A DNA stretch of 64,000 nucleotides from JANLUX01 sp031366005. Lineage in GTDB: Bacteria; Bacteroidota; Bacteroidia; AKYH767-A; OLB10. The DNA is taken from assembly GCA_031366005.1 (NCBI GenBank), contig JANLZB010000006.1, positions 1 through 64,000 on the forward strand. Direction: 5' to 3'. Within the stretch, counting starts at the first letter, position 1. The number at the start of each line of letters is the position of its first letter. A model generated the notes under the pieces. It saw nothing but the letters and a program-made list of their open reading frames with translations. It had not been told where the DNA came from and did not search any database. Position numbers and translations under genes: made by a program. Positions 56,594 through 64,000 of this stretch are shown piece by piece.

Positions 56594-57241
56594 TTATTCT
56601 TTTGTACCGTAAGCCAGATCTCCGGCATCACCCAATCCGGGCACTATGTATGATTGAGCGGTTAACTCCTCATCAACAGCAGCAACCCAGATTGTTACTC
56701 CTGCAGGCAAGTGACTTTTTACATATTCAATTCCCTGAATGCTTGCAATGGCAGCAACAATATGCGTGTGTGACGGACGACCTTTCTGCAGCATTGCCTT
56801 GTACGTCATCACCATTGATGAACCTGTTGCAAGCATCGGATCAGTGAGAATTAAAACTCTGGATTCCAAAGGCGGACTGCTTAGATATTCCAAATGAATA
56901 TCAAAAGTTCCGTCCTTATGATGTCTGCGATAAGCAGAGACAAAAGCATTATCCGCATGATCAAAATAATTTAAAACACCCTGATGTAGCGGAATACCCG
57001 CACGTAAAATCGTTCCTACAACCGGTTGTTCTTTCAACACATCAACATTTGCAATTCCTAAAGGAGTTACTACTTCGCGTGTTTTAAACTCCATCGTTCT
57101 GCTTATCTCTATGGCAGCCATCTCACCAATGCGTTCCAGGTTTCTGCGAAAGCGCATCCTGTCTTTCTGTATTTCCTGGTCACGGATTTCTGCAACAAAT
57201 TGATTGATGATAGAATGTTGTGCGCTTAATATCTGTACCAT
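56594..57241 (-). CDS. upp: Uracil phosphoribosyltransferase
   Basis: 215 residues. The PRPP-binding motif ILTDPMLATGSSM and the uracil-binding C-terminal PGLGDAGDLAYGT are diagnostic. It converts uracil and PRPP to UMP in pyrimidine salvage. It lies 12 bp downstream of a FabG-like gene in the same orientation. Confidence 0.96.
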   Translation of the reverse strand: MVQILSAQHSIINQFVAEIRDQEIQKDRMRFRRNLERIGEMAAIEISRTMEFKTREVVTPLGIANVDVLKEQPVVGTILRAGIPLHQGVLNYFDHADNAFVSAYRRHHKDGTFDIHLEYLSSPPLESRVLILTDPMLATGSSMVMTYKAMLQKGRPSHTHIVAAIASIQGIEYVKSHLPAGVTIWVAAVDEELTAQSYIVPGLGDAGDLAYGTKE

Positions 57242-57253
57242 AATTTATTTTTG

Positions 57254-57991
57254 TTAGAAATACATGCCTCCGTTGAGATGAATTGTTTGTCCTGTGATAT
57301 AGGACGTTTTTTTACTGCACAAATATAAGATGCATTGCAGCAGCTCATCTGCACTTCCTAATTTTTCTGCAGGAATAGTTTTAATAATTTCTTTTTGAAG
57401 TGCTTCATCCAGTTCATTAATCATCCCTTTATCAAAAAAACCAAGCGCAATTGCGTTAGCAGTGATATTATTTTTTGCTGTTTCAATAGCAATAACCCGA
57501 GTTAATCCTTCTAATCCGGCTTTTGCAGCAGCGTAAGCAGAAGTTCCAGCATGAGGTTTGTGCGCAACTACTGATGAAATATTAATTATTCTTCCGAAAT
57601 TATTTTTTCGCATCGCAGGCAATGTTTCACGCATAATGAGAAATGGAGCAGTGAGATTTACATCCATCACTTGCTGCCATTCTGCTGATTTTTGTTTCCA
57701 TGAAATAGCACTATGTGAAACACCGGCATTGTTAATTACCACATCAATATTTCCCAGATCTTTTTGTGCCGAATTAATTAAGGAAACAATTTCACTTTCA
57801 TTCCTGAAATCAGCCTGGTAGATAAAAAAAGTTGCGTTTATTTCTTTTAATTCTGAAATTAATTTGTCAAATGATTTTTCTTTTTTCTGATGAAAATGCA
57901 ATGCAAGTGAAAAACCATTTTCTGCAAGTCCTTTGGCGATTGACTGACCTAATCCTCCTGAAGCTCCCGTTAACAAAACTGTTTGCGACAT
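57254..57991 (-). CDS. FabG-like short-chain dehydrogenase/reductase
   Basis: 245 residues from the ATG at 57991; an upstream in-frame ATG at 58057 would overlap the preceding gene by 64 bp and is rejected. NAD(P)-binding TGASGGLGQSIAKGL, NNAGVS, and the catalytic Ser-Tyr-Lys in NISSVVAHKPHAGTSAYAAAKAGLEG. The C-terminal TSYITGQTIHLNGGMYF is typical of 3-oxoacyl-ACP reductase-like SDRs. In this cluster it may reduce an acyl or sugar intermediate of surface-polymer synthesis. Confidence 0.92.
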   Translation of the reverse strand: MSQTVLLTGASGGLGQSIAKGLAENGFSLALHFHQKKEKSFDKLISELKEINATFFIYQADFRNESEIVSLINSAQKDLGNIDVVINNAGVSHSAISWKQKSAEWQQVMDVNLTAPFLIMRETLPAMRKNNFGRIINISSVVAHKPHAGTSAYAAAKAGLEGLTRVIAIETAKNNITANAIALGFFDKGMINELDEALQKEIIKTIPAEKLGSADELLQCILYLCSKKTSYITGQTIHLNGGMYF

Positions 57992-57993
57992 AT

Positions 57994-58905
57994 TTATTCT
58001 TTTAACCACCTGATAAATTTTGGCAGGCGATTGCTGTGAATGTGTAAATATAAACAATCATCAGCCCCGAAGTTTTTATAAAATCTCGCTACAGAAGCCA
58101 CTGATGATCCTCCGAAATCAAGTATTTTATTTTGATTACTTTGCGATTGTATAAATGAATCAAACAAAAAATGCATTGCTCCTTTTTTCTTCCCGTTTGG
58201 TGTACTGAAACCTTTAAGATAAATAATTCGATTATTACTTTCCATAAAATAAGCACCAGCCAATACCTCCTTATTTACATCAGATACTGACCAGCAATAG
58301 GTAATTGCATTTGCATCGCATGCGTTCATTATTTTTTTTAGCGAGTTATATTCTTTCTCTGTAAATGATAATTTTTCACCTTGTGATTGTTTAAAATTTT
58401 TAATCAATGCAGAAGACTTGAAATCTTTATCAATGATTAAATTATTTTTCTCAGCACGTTTTAAATTTCTAATAAGGTTTTCAGAATAATTATTTCGTAT
58501 TTGATTGTATGACTTATTTAAATTAAGTTGCTGATAAACACGTTGCTTGCTCTCCACTTTTTCGGGAGTAATCGTATGATAGTTATGTAAACAAAAATCC
58601 CAGTATTGAAATTCTTTGGGTATAGAAGAAAAAAAATCCTGTTCCAGATTCTGATTAAAATTATTCTTTGCAAATACTCCAAAGTGCCTTGTAAAAAAAG
58701 GTTGATACAGATATTTAATTCCAAGTTTTGATGCAGATGCTAAAGGAAAAACTGCTTCATATTCATTCAGGATTAACGCACTCCATTGGGCACAGGCAGC
58801 ATCTAAATAAAAAGACTGAACGAAAATGAATTGTTGAGGAGAGGAATTAATGCAGGCATCCCATTTTTTTCTGTCTATCTCATTTCCTTTTACAAACCTG
58901 ATCAT
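57994..58905 (-). CDS. FemAB/GNAT-like acyltransferase
   Basis: 303 residues. The C-terminal half has the GNAT-fold pattern of FemAB-like proteins: SVSDVNKEVLAGAYFMESNNRIIYLKGFST, then GAMHFLFDSFIQ and FGGSSVASVARFYKNFGA. FemAB-type enzymes transfer amino acids or acyl groups to cell-wall or polysaccharide precursors. It overlaps the deacetylase upstream by ATGA and is followed 2 bp later by the SDR gene, so it is part of one operon. Confidence 0.75.
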   Translation of the reverse strand: MIRFVKGNEIDRKKWDACINSSPQQFIFVQSFYLDAACAQWSALILNEYEAVFPLASASKLGIKYLYQPFFTRHFGVFAKNNFNQNLEQDFFSSIPKEFQYWDFCLHNYHTITPEKVESKQRVYQQLNLNKSYNQIRNNYSENLIRNLKRAEKNNLIIDKDFKSSALIKNFKQSQGEKLSFTEKEYNSLKKIMNACDANAITYCWSVSDVNKEVLAGAYFMESNNRIIYLKGFSTPNGKKKGAMHFLFDSFIQSQSNQNKILDFGGSSVASVARFYKNFGADDCLYLHIHSNRLPKFIRWLKE

Positions 58906-59906
58906 AAAAACCTGTGCTGCTGTTGCGCAAAAGTGGTGAAATTATGTTTGCTTTTTTGCTTTGCAATAAATGCATCGAGGGTTTTTATACCATATCGTGT
59001 CAATGATTTCGGATGACCGATGATTACCATTTCATTTCCTTTATTCATTCTTATTCGCTGGCGTAATGCTCTGTTTAACAAACTTGCATTATAGCCATCA
59101 ATTGATACAGTGTTATGGGTATGATGAGTAAGTAATTTAAATCGTTGACCTGGAGCAGGAATGGGTTCTCCATCTCCAAGTGGTTTATGAAAATGCGGGT
59201 TTAATCGTCCTAATAAAAATAAACGCCAGTAAAAAAGTGGCGAGTTGTAAATAGAACTTATTGCGACTTCAGTAAAAATTCCATTCTCGTTTTCTTTAAC
59301 AGGATTGTCAGTAAATTTCCATGATGACTTTAACGGTGCATACCTGAAATCATATTTATATTGTTCTGATTCGTAACATCCATTCACAAACACGCTGCTA
59401 TCCACACGGATTCCATTTTGATAAAGGACATCCTTTAACTTATCAAACGGTTGTAAGCACCATCCGCCTGCACGATAAGCAAAAATCTTTTTACCTGTAA
59501 TTTGTTCGAGCGTATTTTTATATCGTGAAACAATTTCATTGATTTCTTTTTCAGAAAAATCGGTGAGCTTATACCTATCAACATTTATTATCCATTTGTT
59601 TCCATCATAAAAACTATCCTCCCAATGCGGATGAATATGTAGTTGAATATCATGATCGCTATTGTTTAATTTGTCGAGTTGATTAATAATGGCTTTGTAA
59701 TCTTTATCAAGAACAGGAAATTTTTTTCGATATTCATCTAACTTTAAAATAAAGCCAATGTCAACAAACTGAACAAGCTTGATATGATGTTTATCTGCAA
59801 TCCTCGTCAACTCCTCTGTTGGATAGATAATACACTTTTCAACAGTACCGTGATTGGCACCGAAGTAAATTTCATAGTCGAGTGTGATGAATATGTCCAG
59901 GTTCAT
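58902..59906 (-). CDS. Polysaccharide deacetylase-like protein
   Basis: 334 residues. The N-terminal ITLDYEIYFG contains the catalytic Asp-type motif, and LHIHPHWED supplies the metal-binding His pair of the NodB/WalW-like fold; FAYRAGGWCLQPF matches the third motif. Predicted cytosolic or membrane-associated, with no signal peptide. It would remove N-acetyl or O-acetyl groups from surface-polysaccharide sugars. Coupled by ATGA to the FemAB-like gene. Confidence 0.83.
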   Translation of the reverse strand: MNLDIFITLDYEIYFGANHGTVEKCIIYPTEELTRIADKHHIKLVQFVDIGFILKLDEYRKKFPVLDKDYKAIINQLDKLNNSDHDIQLHIHPHWEDSFYDGNKWIINVDRYKLTDFSEKEINEIVSRYKNTLEQITGKKIFAYRAGGWCLQPFDKLKDVLYQNGIRVDSSVFVNGCYESEQYKYDFRYAPLKSSWKFTDNPVKENENGIFTEVAISSIYNSPLFYWRLFLLGRLNPHFHKPLGDGEPIPAPGQRFKLLTHHTHNTVSIDGYNASLLNRALRQRIRMNKGNEMVIIGHPKSLTRYGIKTLDAFIAKQKSKHNFTTFAQQQHRFL

Positions 59907-59913
59907 TCTATAG

Positions 59914-60046
59914 TTTACAGTTTACAGTTTACAGTTTACAGTTTACGGTTTACAGATCATAGTCGCTGACATAAAGTTGTGAACTTCAGCTTAGAGTTTA
60001 TCTTTTGCTCATTAGCAACTGTAAACTGTAAATCGTAAAACGTAAA
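59914..60046. repeat. Fold-back heptamer array TTTACRG / CTGTAAA (second locus)
   Basis: Six heptamers TTTACAG with one TTTACGG (59914-59955), then 63 bp of other sequence, then four complementary heptamers CTGTAAA CTGTAAA TCGTAAA ACGTAAA (60019-60046). Same repeat family as at 50810-50888. It splits the polysaccharide cluster between the deacetylase and the AAC(3)-like gene. Confidence 0.75.
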
Positions 60047-60047
60047 C

Positions 60048-60953
60048 TTATTTCTCTCCATGTGGTGTGTACATTGTAACGCCATCAGAATAATAATATT
60101 TAATCATCACTTCCAGTAATTTGTTTGCATCTATCAGCATTGAATCGGCTTCGCCAATTTTTCCATTCACTAAAACTCCTTCTTTTTCAAACAAGGGTTT
60201 TAATTCATCATTATTTCTTTTTGCAGAATAAACCGGATTATGAACTTTGGTTTTCATACGGTGATGGTTTCCGCTTTCATCAATCATTTCCACTTCAAAA
60301 ATTTTTTCATCATACACCGGATATTTGAAATCAACAGCATCTTCCAGCGTATGCAAATTCGTACAAGCTCCATTTAATGTGGTTCCTAGCATTAATATTT
60401 TTCCGTTACACTCAGTTAGTTTTCTGAATGGTGATGAAGCATTGTAAGGAGTTAATTGCCCGAAGTGCAATTCAGTAATCCATGTTGCTAATTTACCTCT
60501 TGCGCATACAGGATCAGTTGGGTGAAAGCTGCGTTTTACATCCGGAAGTTTTCTGAAATATTCTGTAACTGCACCCATTTGTGAAGGAGTGTTACGTAAA
60601 TCAAATATCGGATTTGATTCAAGATAATTTTTGTTTCTTCCTTTGGCAGGAAAGGAGGGCATCAGCAAAGTTCCGTTTATCCCAATCACTTTTTCAATTG
60701 CATCAATAATATCTTCTGCACCATTTTTTACATAACCGATTTTACTCAGACTGCAATGAACCAATACTGCATCATCCTGCTTCAATCCGATTTTCTTTAA
60801 ATCATCAATCAATTTTTCAACAGTAATAATCCTGTGTGATTTTTTTTGTTGTGCAAGATATTTCCAGCGATTTTGTTTCTTTAAAAATTTTGCAAGTGAA
60901 AGCAAAAACTCCGGTGAGTGATATAAAAAAAATTGCTTAATGCGTTTTCTCAT
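60048..60953 (-). CDS. AAC(3)-family N-acetyltransferase
   Basis: 301 residues. DAVLVHCSLSKIGYVKNGAEDIIDAI, GTLLMPSFPAKG, FDLRNTPSQMGAVTEYFR and SFHPTDPVCARG match the AAC(3)/YokD fold, which uses acetyl-CoA. Although the family includes aminoglycoside acetyltransferases, the setting (WecB, deacetylases, FemAB) suggests N-acetylation of an amino sugar for surface polysaccharide. It overlaps the next gene upstream by 4 bp. Confidence 0.85.
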   Translation of the reverse strand: MRKRIKQFFLYHSPEFLLSLAKFLKKQNRWKYLAQQKKSHRIITVEKLIDDLKKIGLKQDDAVLVHCSLSKIGYVKNGAEDIIDAIEKVIGINGTLLMPSFPAKGRNKNYLESNPIFDLRNTPSQMGAVTEYFRKLPDVKRSFHPTDPVCARGKLATWITELHFGQLTPYNASSPFRKLTECNGKILMLGTTLNGACTNLHTLEDAVDFKYPVYDEKIFEVEMIDESGNHHRMKTKVHNPVYSAKRNNDELKPLFEKEGVLVNGKIGEADSMLIDANKLLEVMIKYYYSDGVTMYTPHGEK

Positions 60954-62311
60954 ATTTTTATTTCACTCCTCACAGGGTTCTGAACCCTTTCAGGGATAGA
61001 GTTTGATGGTGCAGCATAACTGACAATTTCCTCATACACCCTCCTCCATCCTTTCCATTCATCGCGATCATTCAAGCTGTGATTGTGCCATAGCGTAACA
61101 AAAGTTCCGTTTACTTCACGCACCTCATCCACCAATTGTTTTGCACGAATTATTGATTCATCAATGGAAAGTTTCATGTAGTCTTTCATTGTTCCATCCA
61201 TCAGCATAAAAGGAATTAATCTTAATCGTGTTTCAATATCCAGGTCTAAATCATAAAATTTAAATGGTGAACAAATGCTTGCACGAAAGCCAATCTCAGA
61301 AGCATATCCCAATGAATAATCTTCTTCAATATCGTTATCAATTAAATTGCGATAGGTTCCGGGAAAAGTAACTTTTAAAAAATGCTGACGGCTTTTTGTT
61401 ACTTCACGTTTTAAAACTTTACTCAAACGCCTGATCTCTTTGCGCAGCTGATCTGAATTTAAATTAGAAGCATAGGAGGGATGTACACCCACCTCTGCAT
61501 AATCTGCAATTGATTTTATCAACGACTGAAAACGTTTGCTTCCATCAACAGGAATATTTTTATCAAACTCACCATAATTCCCGACAAGGAAAAAATAAAT
61601 CTGGCGAAGATTAAATTTCTTTTTGATTTCTAAATGTAAATCATAAGTGTCATAAGGATCATCTTCAAAACCAAATAACACCCGCAAACGCTCTCCGATT
61701 TTTTTGAAATTCATCGTGAACAAATCAAGAGAAAATGCAGCTACCTGCCGCATCATGCCTTTTTCTTTGTAAGCATAAGCGCTGTCAATATCAAAAGTAG
61801 AAATGTAGTGATAGGATTTGGAAGTAAAACTCAAAGAGGGAAAACGATGTTGCAACAATGCTTTTAGTTTTTGTGCCCAGATGTTTATCAATGGTTTGTT
61901 TAAAAAGTTTTTTTGATAGGCCAGGCTCTGTTGAGGAGTGAAACGTGAATGTTCATCTTTGATATGAGGAAGGTATTCTTCATAACGGCTCACTAAATAA
62001 AAACTTGCAGCAAATAAATCAAATGGTAATTGGTATTTAGGATGTGTACCAAAAAAAACAGGAACTCCATGCCATTCAAAAACATTGATCTGCTGGTCTT
62101 CAATTCCTTTTTCAAACAACAATCGTGATGCATAAATAAAAAGTTCATCACCTAATGCAGAATCGCAATAGCTGAGGCGTGGTCCGTTGTAAGCAATAAA
62201 TTCTTCCTTTGAATGTGTCAATTTATATTGAACGCCAATCAATTCTTTTAAAATCAAATCGAAAATAAAACGTAAACGAGGAGCAGATTTATTTGTGTAA
62301 ACTAAGAGCAT
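60950..62311 (-). CDS. Large polysaccharide deacetylase-family protein
   Basis: 453 residues. The N-terminal half (about 1-150) resembles the DUF7033-type domain that precedes deacetylase domains in Bacteroidota polysaccharide loci. The C-terminal half has STFDIDSAY, VGVHPSYASN and TLWHNHSL, the catalytic and metal-binding motifs of the NodB-like fold. It would de-acetylate an oligosaccharide during capsule or O-antigen assembly. Starts 12 bp after wecB. Confidence 0.85.
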   Translation of the reverse strand: MLLVYTNKSAPRLRFIFDLILKELIGVQYKLTHSKEEFIAYNGPRLSYCDSALGDELFIYASRLLFEKGIEDQQINVFEWHGVPVFFGTHPKYQLPFDLFAASFYLVSRYEEYLPHIKDEHSRFTPQQSLAYQKNFLNKPLINIWAQKLKALLQHRFPSLSFTSKSYHYISTFDIDSAYAYKEKGMMRQVAAFSLDLFTMNFKKIGERLRVLFGFEDDPYDTYDLHLEIKKKFNLRQIYFFLVGNYGEFDKNIPVDGSKRFQSLIKSIADYAEVGVHPSYASNLNSDQLRKEIRRLSKVLKREVTKSRQHFLKVTFPGTYRNLIDNDIEEDYSLGYASEIGFRASICSPFKFYDLDLDIETRLRLIPFMLMDGTMKDYMKLSIDESIIRAKQLVDEVREVNGTFVTLWHNHSLNDRDEWKGWRRVYEEIVSYAAPSNSIPERVQNPVRSEIKI

Positions 62312-62323
62312 CAGATTTTAAAA

Positions 62324-63460
62324 TTAAGAAAACTGTTTAACAATAATCTCACAAATTTTTGCAGCAGCATTGCCATCTCCATATAAAGAAGGAAAAGTAA
62401 AATCATTTTTAGCACTTAGTTTTTTATATGCACTTTGAATTTCATCACTTCTGGTTCCTGATAATATATTATTCCCGTTTAAAATTAATTCTGTCCATTC
62501 AGTTTCATTACGTAATACAACACAGGGTGTTTTTAACAGGAAGGTTTCTTTTTGCATTCCTCCTGAATCAGTAAACACCATCAACGCATTTTGCTGCAAA
62601 GCCATCATATCAATATAGGAAACAGGATCGATGATTTTAATTAGTGCATTGTTATTTATTAATTGTTTCAATCCGTTATTCATATTATTTTTTGTGCGCG
62701 GATGTAATGGAATGATTAAAGAAATATTTTCTTGTGTAGTTATATTATCAAGTGCATTAAAAACGGATTGAAGTGTATTATTATTATCAGCTGTATCAGC
62801 ACGGTGAATGGTAGCAAGTAAAAACTTTTTTGATTGAAGATTTAATTTTTGGAGAGTTGCAGATTCATGTTTGGCTTTCTCGGCATAATAGAAAACATTG
62901 TCAGCCATTACATCTCCACATAAAAAAATTCCCGGTTGCTGAATAGAATTTTTATTGGTGGAAACATGCTTAATGTTTTCATTAATTAAATGATTAACAG
63001 CTGATGGTGATGAACAAAAAAGTAACGATGAAATATGATCAGTGAGGATACGGTTGATTTCTTCAGGTTGTGTTTTATTGAATGAACGCATACCTGCTTC
63101 AACATGCAATAGCGGAATATTATTTTTTTGTGCAGATAATGCTCCTGCTAAAGTTGAAGTAGTATCACCATAAACCAATACTGCATCAGGCTGATCACTT
63201 ATTAATATTTTGTTGATACCTGAAATCATTTCACTTAATTGTGAAGCAGCAGATGATTTGTTTATTCCTAAATTATAGTGTGGCTTGGGTAACTCCAATT
63301 CATCAAAAAAAACTTTTGACATGTTATCATCATAATGTTGGCCTGTGTGAACCAGGCTTTCATTAATCGAATCACTAAAATGTTTTTTTATTACCCTGTG
63401 TAAGGCTGCTGCCTTGATAAACTGAGGACGCGCACCAATTACAGAAAGAAGTTTAATCAT
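62324..63460 (-). CDS. wecB: UDP-N-acetylglucosamine 2-epimerase
   Basis: 378 residues, the usual length. GARPQFIKAAALHR at the start, VHTGQHYDDNMSKVFFDEL, YGDTTSTLAGA, HVEAGMRSF and the C-terminal SGGMQKETFLLKTPCVVLR and GDGNAA blocks are diagnostic. It makes UDP-ManNAc from UDP-GlcNAc for surface polysaccharides. Overlaps radC by ATGA. Confidence 0.95.
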   Translation of the reverse strand: MIKLLSVIGARPQFIKAAALHRVIKKHFSDSINESLVHTGQHYDDNMSKVFFDELELPKPHYNLGINKSSAASQLSEMISGINKILISDQPDAVLVYGDTTSTLAGALSAQKNNIPLLHVEAGMRSFNKTQPEEINRILTDHISSLLFCSSPSAVNHLINENIKHVSTNKNSIQQPGIFLCGDVMADNVFYYAEKAKHESATLQKLNLQSKKFLLATIHRADTADNNNTLQSVFNALDNITTQENISLIIPLHPRTKNNMNNGLKQLINNNALIKIIDPVSYIDMMALQQNALMVFTDSGGMQKETFLLKTPCVVLRNETEWTELILNGNNILSGTRSDEIQSAYKKLSAKNDFTFPSLYGDGNAAAKICEIIVKQFS

Positions 63461-64000
63461 ATCATACCTTCATCGGCAAAGCTATAAAAAGAAGCGCCTG
63501 CGATGATGACATGATCAATAATGGTTATCTCTAATAAATTTCCTGCTTCTTTGAGTTTACGTGTCAGGCTGATATCAGCGTCACTGGGTTTGTTATTACC
63601 ACTTGGATGATTATGACAAAGGATGATGGAGCTTGCATTGTTTTCTATTGCCAGCTTGAAAACCATTTTCGGATCAACCACCGTACCGCTTACTCCACCG
63701 GAACTCACCTTTTTTTTATTGATGACGATATGTGCTCGGTTGAGTAACAATAACCAGAATTCTTCGTGAATCAAATCTGCAAGATGCGGTTGCATAATAT
63801 TAACCGCATCCTGGCTGGTTATTATTTTTTCTTTACGCATGGCTTCCGCTTCACGTCTGCGTCTACCCAGTTCCAATGCTGCAACTAATGTGATGGCTTT
63901 CACCTCACCCATTCCTTTTTCTTTTGCAAGTTCTTTAACCGACAAGCGCGACATTTCTGTTAAATCATTATTGCATTGCGCCAATAGTTTACGCGCTAAC
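63457..64000 (-). CDS. radC: RadC/JAB-domain protein (5' end beyond right window edge)
   Basis: The frame runs off the right edge; the TTG at 63984 is not the start because in-frame codons before it read LARKLLAQCNNDL, the usual RadC continuation. Visible parts: the helix-hairpin-helix end (KGMGEVKAITLVAALELGRR) and the JAB metalloprotease-like domain with HNHPSG and the preceding S-GGVSGTVVDPKMVF block. Former 'DNA repair protein' RadC; true role uncertain. First gene of the leftward wecB operon as far as seen. Confidence 0.93.
   Translation of the reverse strand, partial: LARKLLAQCNNDLTEMSRLSVKELAKEKGMGEVKAITLVAALELGRRRREAEAMRKEKIITSQDAVNIMQPHLADLIHEEFWLLLLNRAHIVINKKKVSSGGVSGTVVDPKMVFKLAIENNASSIILCHNHPSGNNKPSDADISLTRKLKEAGNLLEITIIDHVIIAGASFYSFADEGMI

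Noticed and set aside
57992..58057. N-terminal extension of the FabG-like protein
   Set aside because: It overlaps the end of the FemAB-like gene; the ATG at 57991 gives the normal SDR start MSQTVLLTGASGG.
60048..60953. AAC(3)-like gene considered as an aminoglycoside resistance determinant
   Set aside because: Setting inside a polysaccharide cluster and typical chromosomal composition favour an amino-sugar substrate; no mobile element flanks it.

Overview
The window looks like an AT-rich chromosome segment of a Bacteroidota bacterium. Support comes from five secreted proteins with type IX secretion (T9SS) C-terminal sorting domains, a TonB-dependent receptor with a carboxypeptidase-like N-terminal domain, type III glutamine synthetase, DUF2795 and DUF2480 proteins, and promoters of the Bacteroidota type (-7 box TAnnTTTG) with no obvious Shine-Dalgarno sequences. 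No rRNA gene is present, so I cannot name a genus; an environmental Chitinophagales- or Sphingobacteriales-like organism is a guess.

Left end (1-3,060): the int-proximal end of an integrative element, reading leftward: a tyrosine recombinase, a 236-residue unknown, an excisionase-like winged-helix protein, a 119-residue unknown and a ribbon-helix-helix-like gene cut by the window edge. The recombinase gene abuts the 3' end of the tmRNA gene ssrA (3,063-3,458, minus), a classic integration site. Three GGTGAAAC boxes exactly 31 bp apart cover the int promoter.

3,500-21,500: mostly housekeeping genes (RluA pseudouridine synthase, orphan cytochrome oxidase subunit III, MacB-type ABC ATPase, PduO adenosyltransferase, MFS exporter, SecA, DUF2480, tryptophan 2,3-dioxygenase family, dienelactone hydrolase, EVE protein, TonB receptor). 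They are interrupted by a decayed IS5-family element (14,820-15,664) whose transposase is split by three frameshifts.

21,500-25,150: the most interesting block. An AraC-type regulator with an HMA-like N-terminus is followed by a histidine kinase with 21-residue coiled-coil repeats, a membrane fatty-acid desaturase and a cupin. Each of the last three genes is preceded by the same 43-bp element: ATCAGTRAATCATGTAAC plus a second ATGTAAC exactly 21 bp on, about 38 bp upstream of the predicted transcription start. This looks like a three-promoter regulon of the neighbouring AraC protein.

25,190-47,900: GSIII, Kup K+ transporter, MlaFE-like ABC pair, a 45-residue lipoprotein, FeoAB, SprT, YciO/Sua5, DoxX, a PAS histidine kinase, two large T9SS cargo proteins in tandem (FG-GAP; seven 60-residue repeats), an SRAP/HMCES protein with an unusual active site plus a decayed fragment of a second copy, and catalase-peroxidase KatG.

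47,880-64,000: a CapD/FlaA1-type sugar-nucleotide enzyme, a zinc/manganese uptake cluster (His-rich small protein, outer-membrane barrel, ZnuA, ZnuB, no ATPase), nucleotide and small-molecule genes (kinase, YjjG, Upp), then a surface-polysaccharide cluster (FabG-like, FemAB-like, two polysaccharide deacetylases, AAC(3)-like acetyltransferase, WecB) ending in radC, cut by the right edge.

Intergenic DNA is rich in small repeats: two MITEs sharing ends with the IS5-type element, a 146-bp inverted-repeat element with partial copies, and at least six unrelated heptanucleotide tandem arrays.
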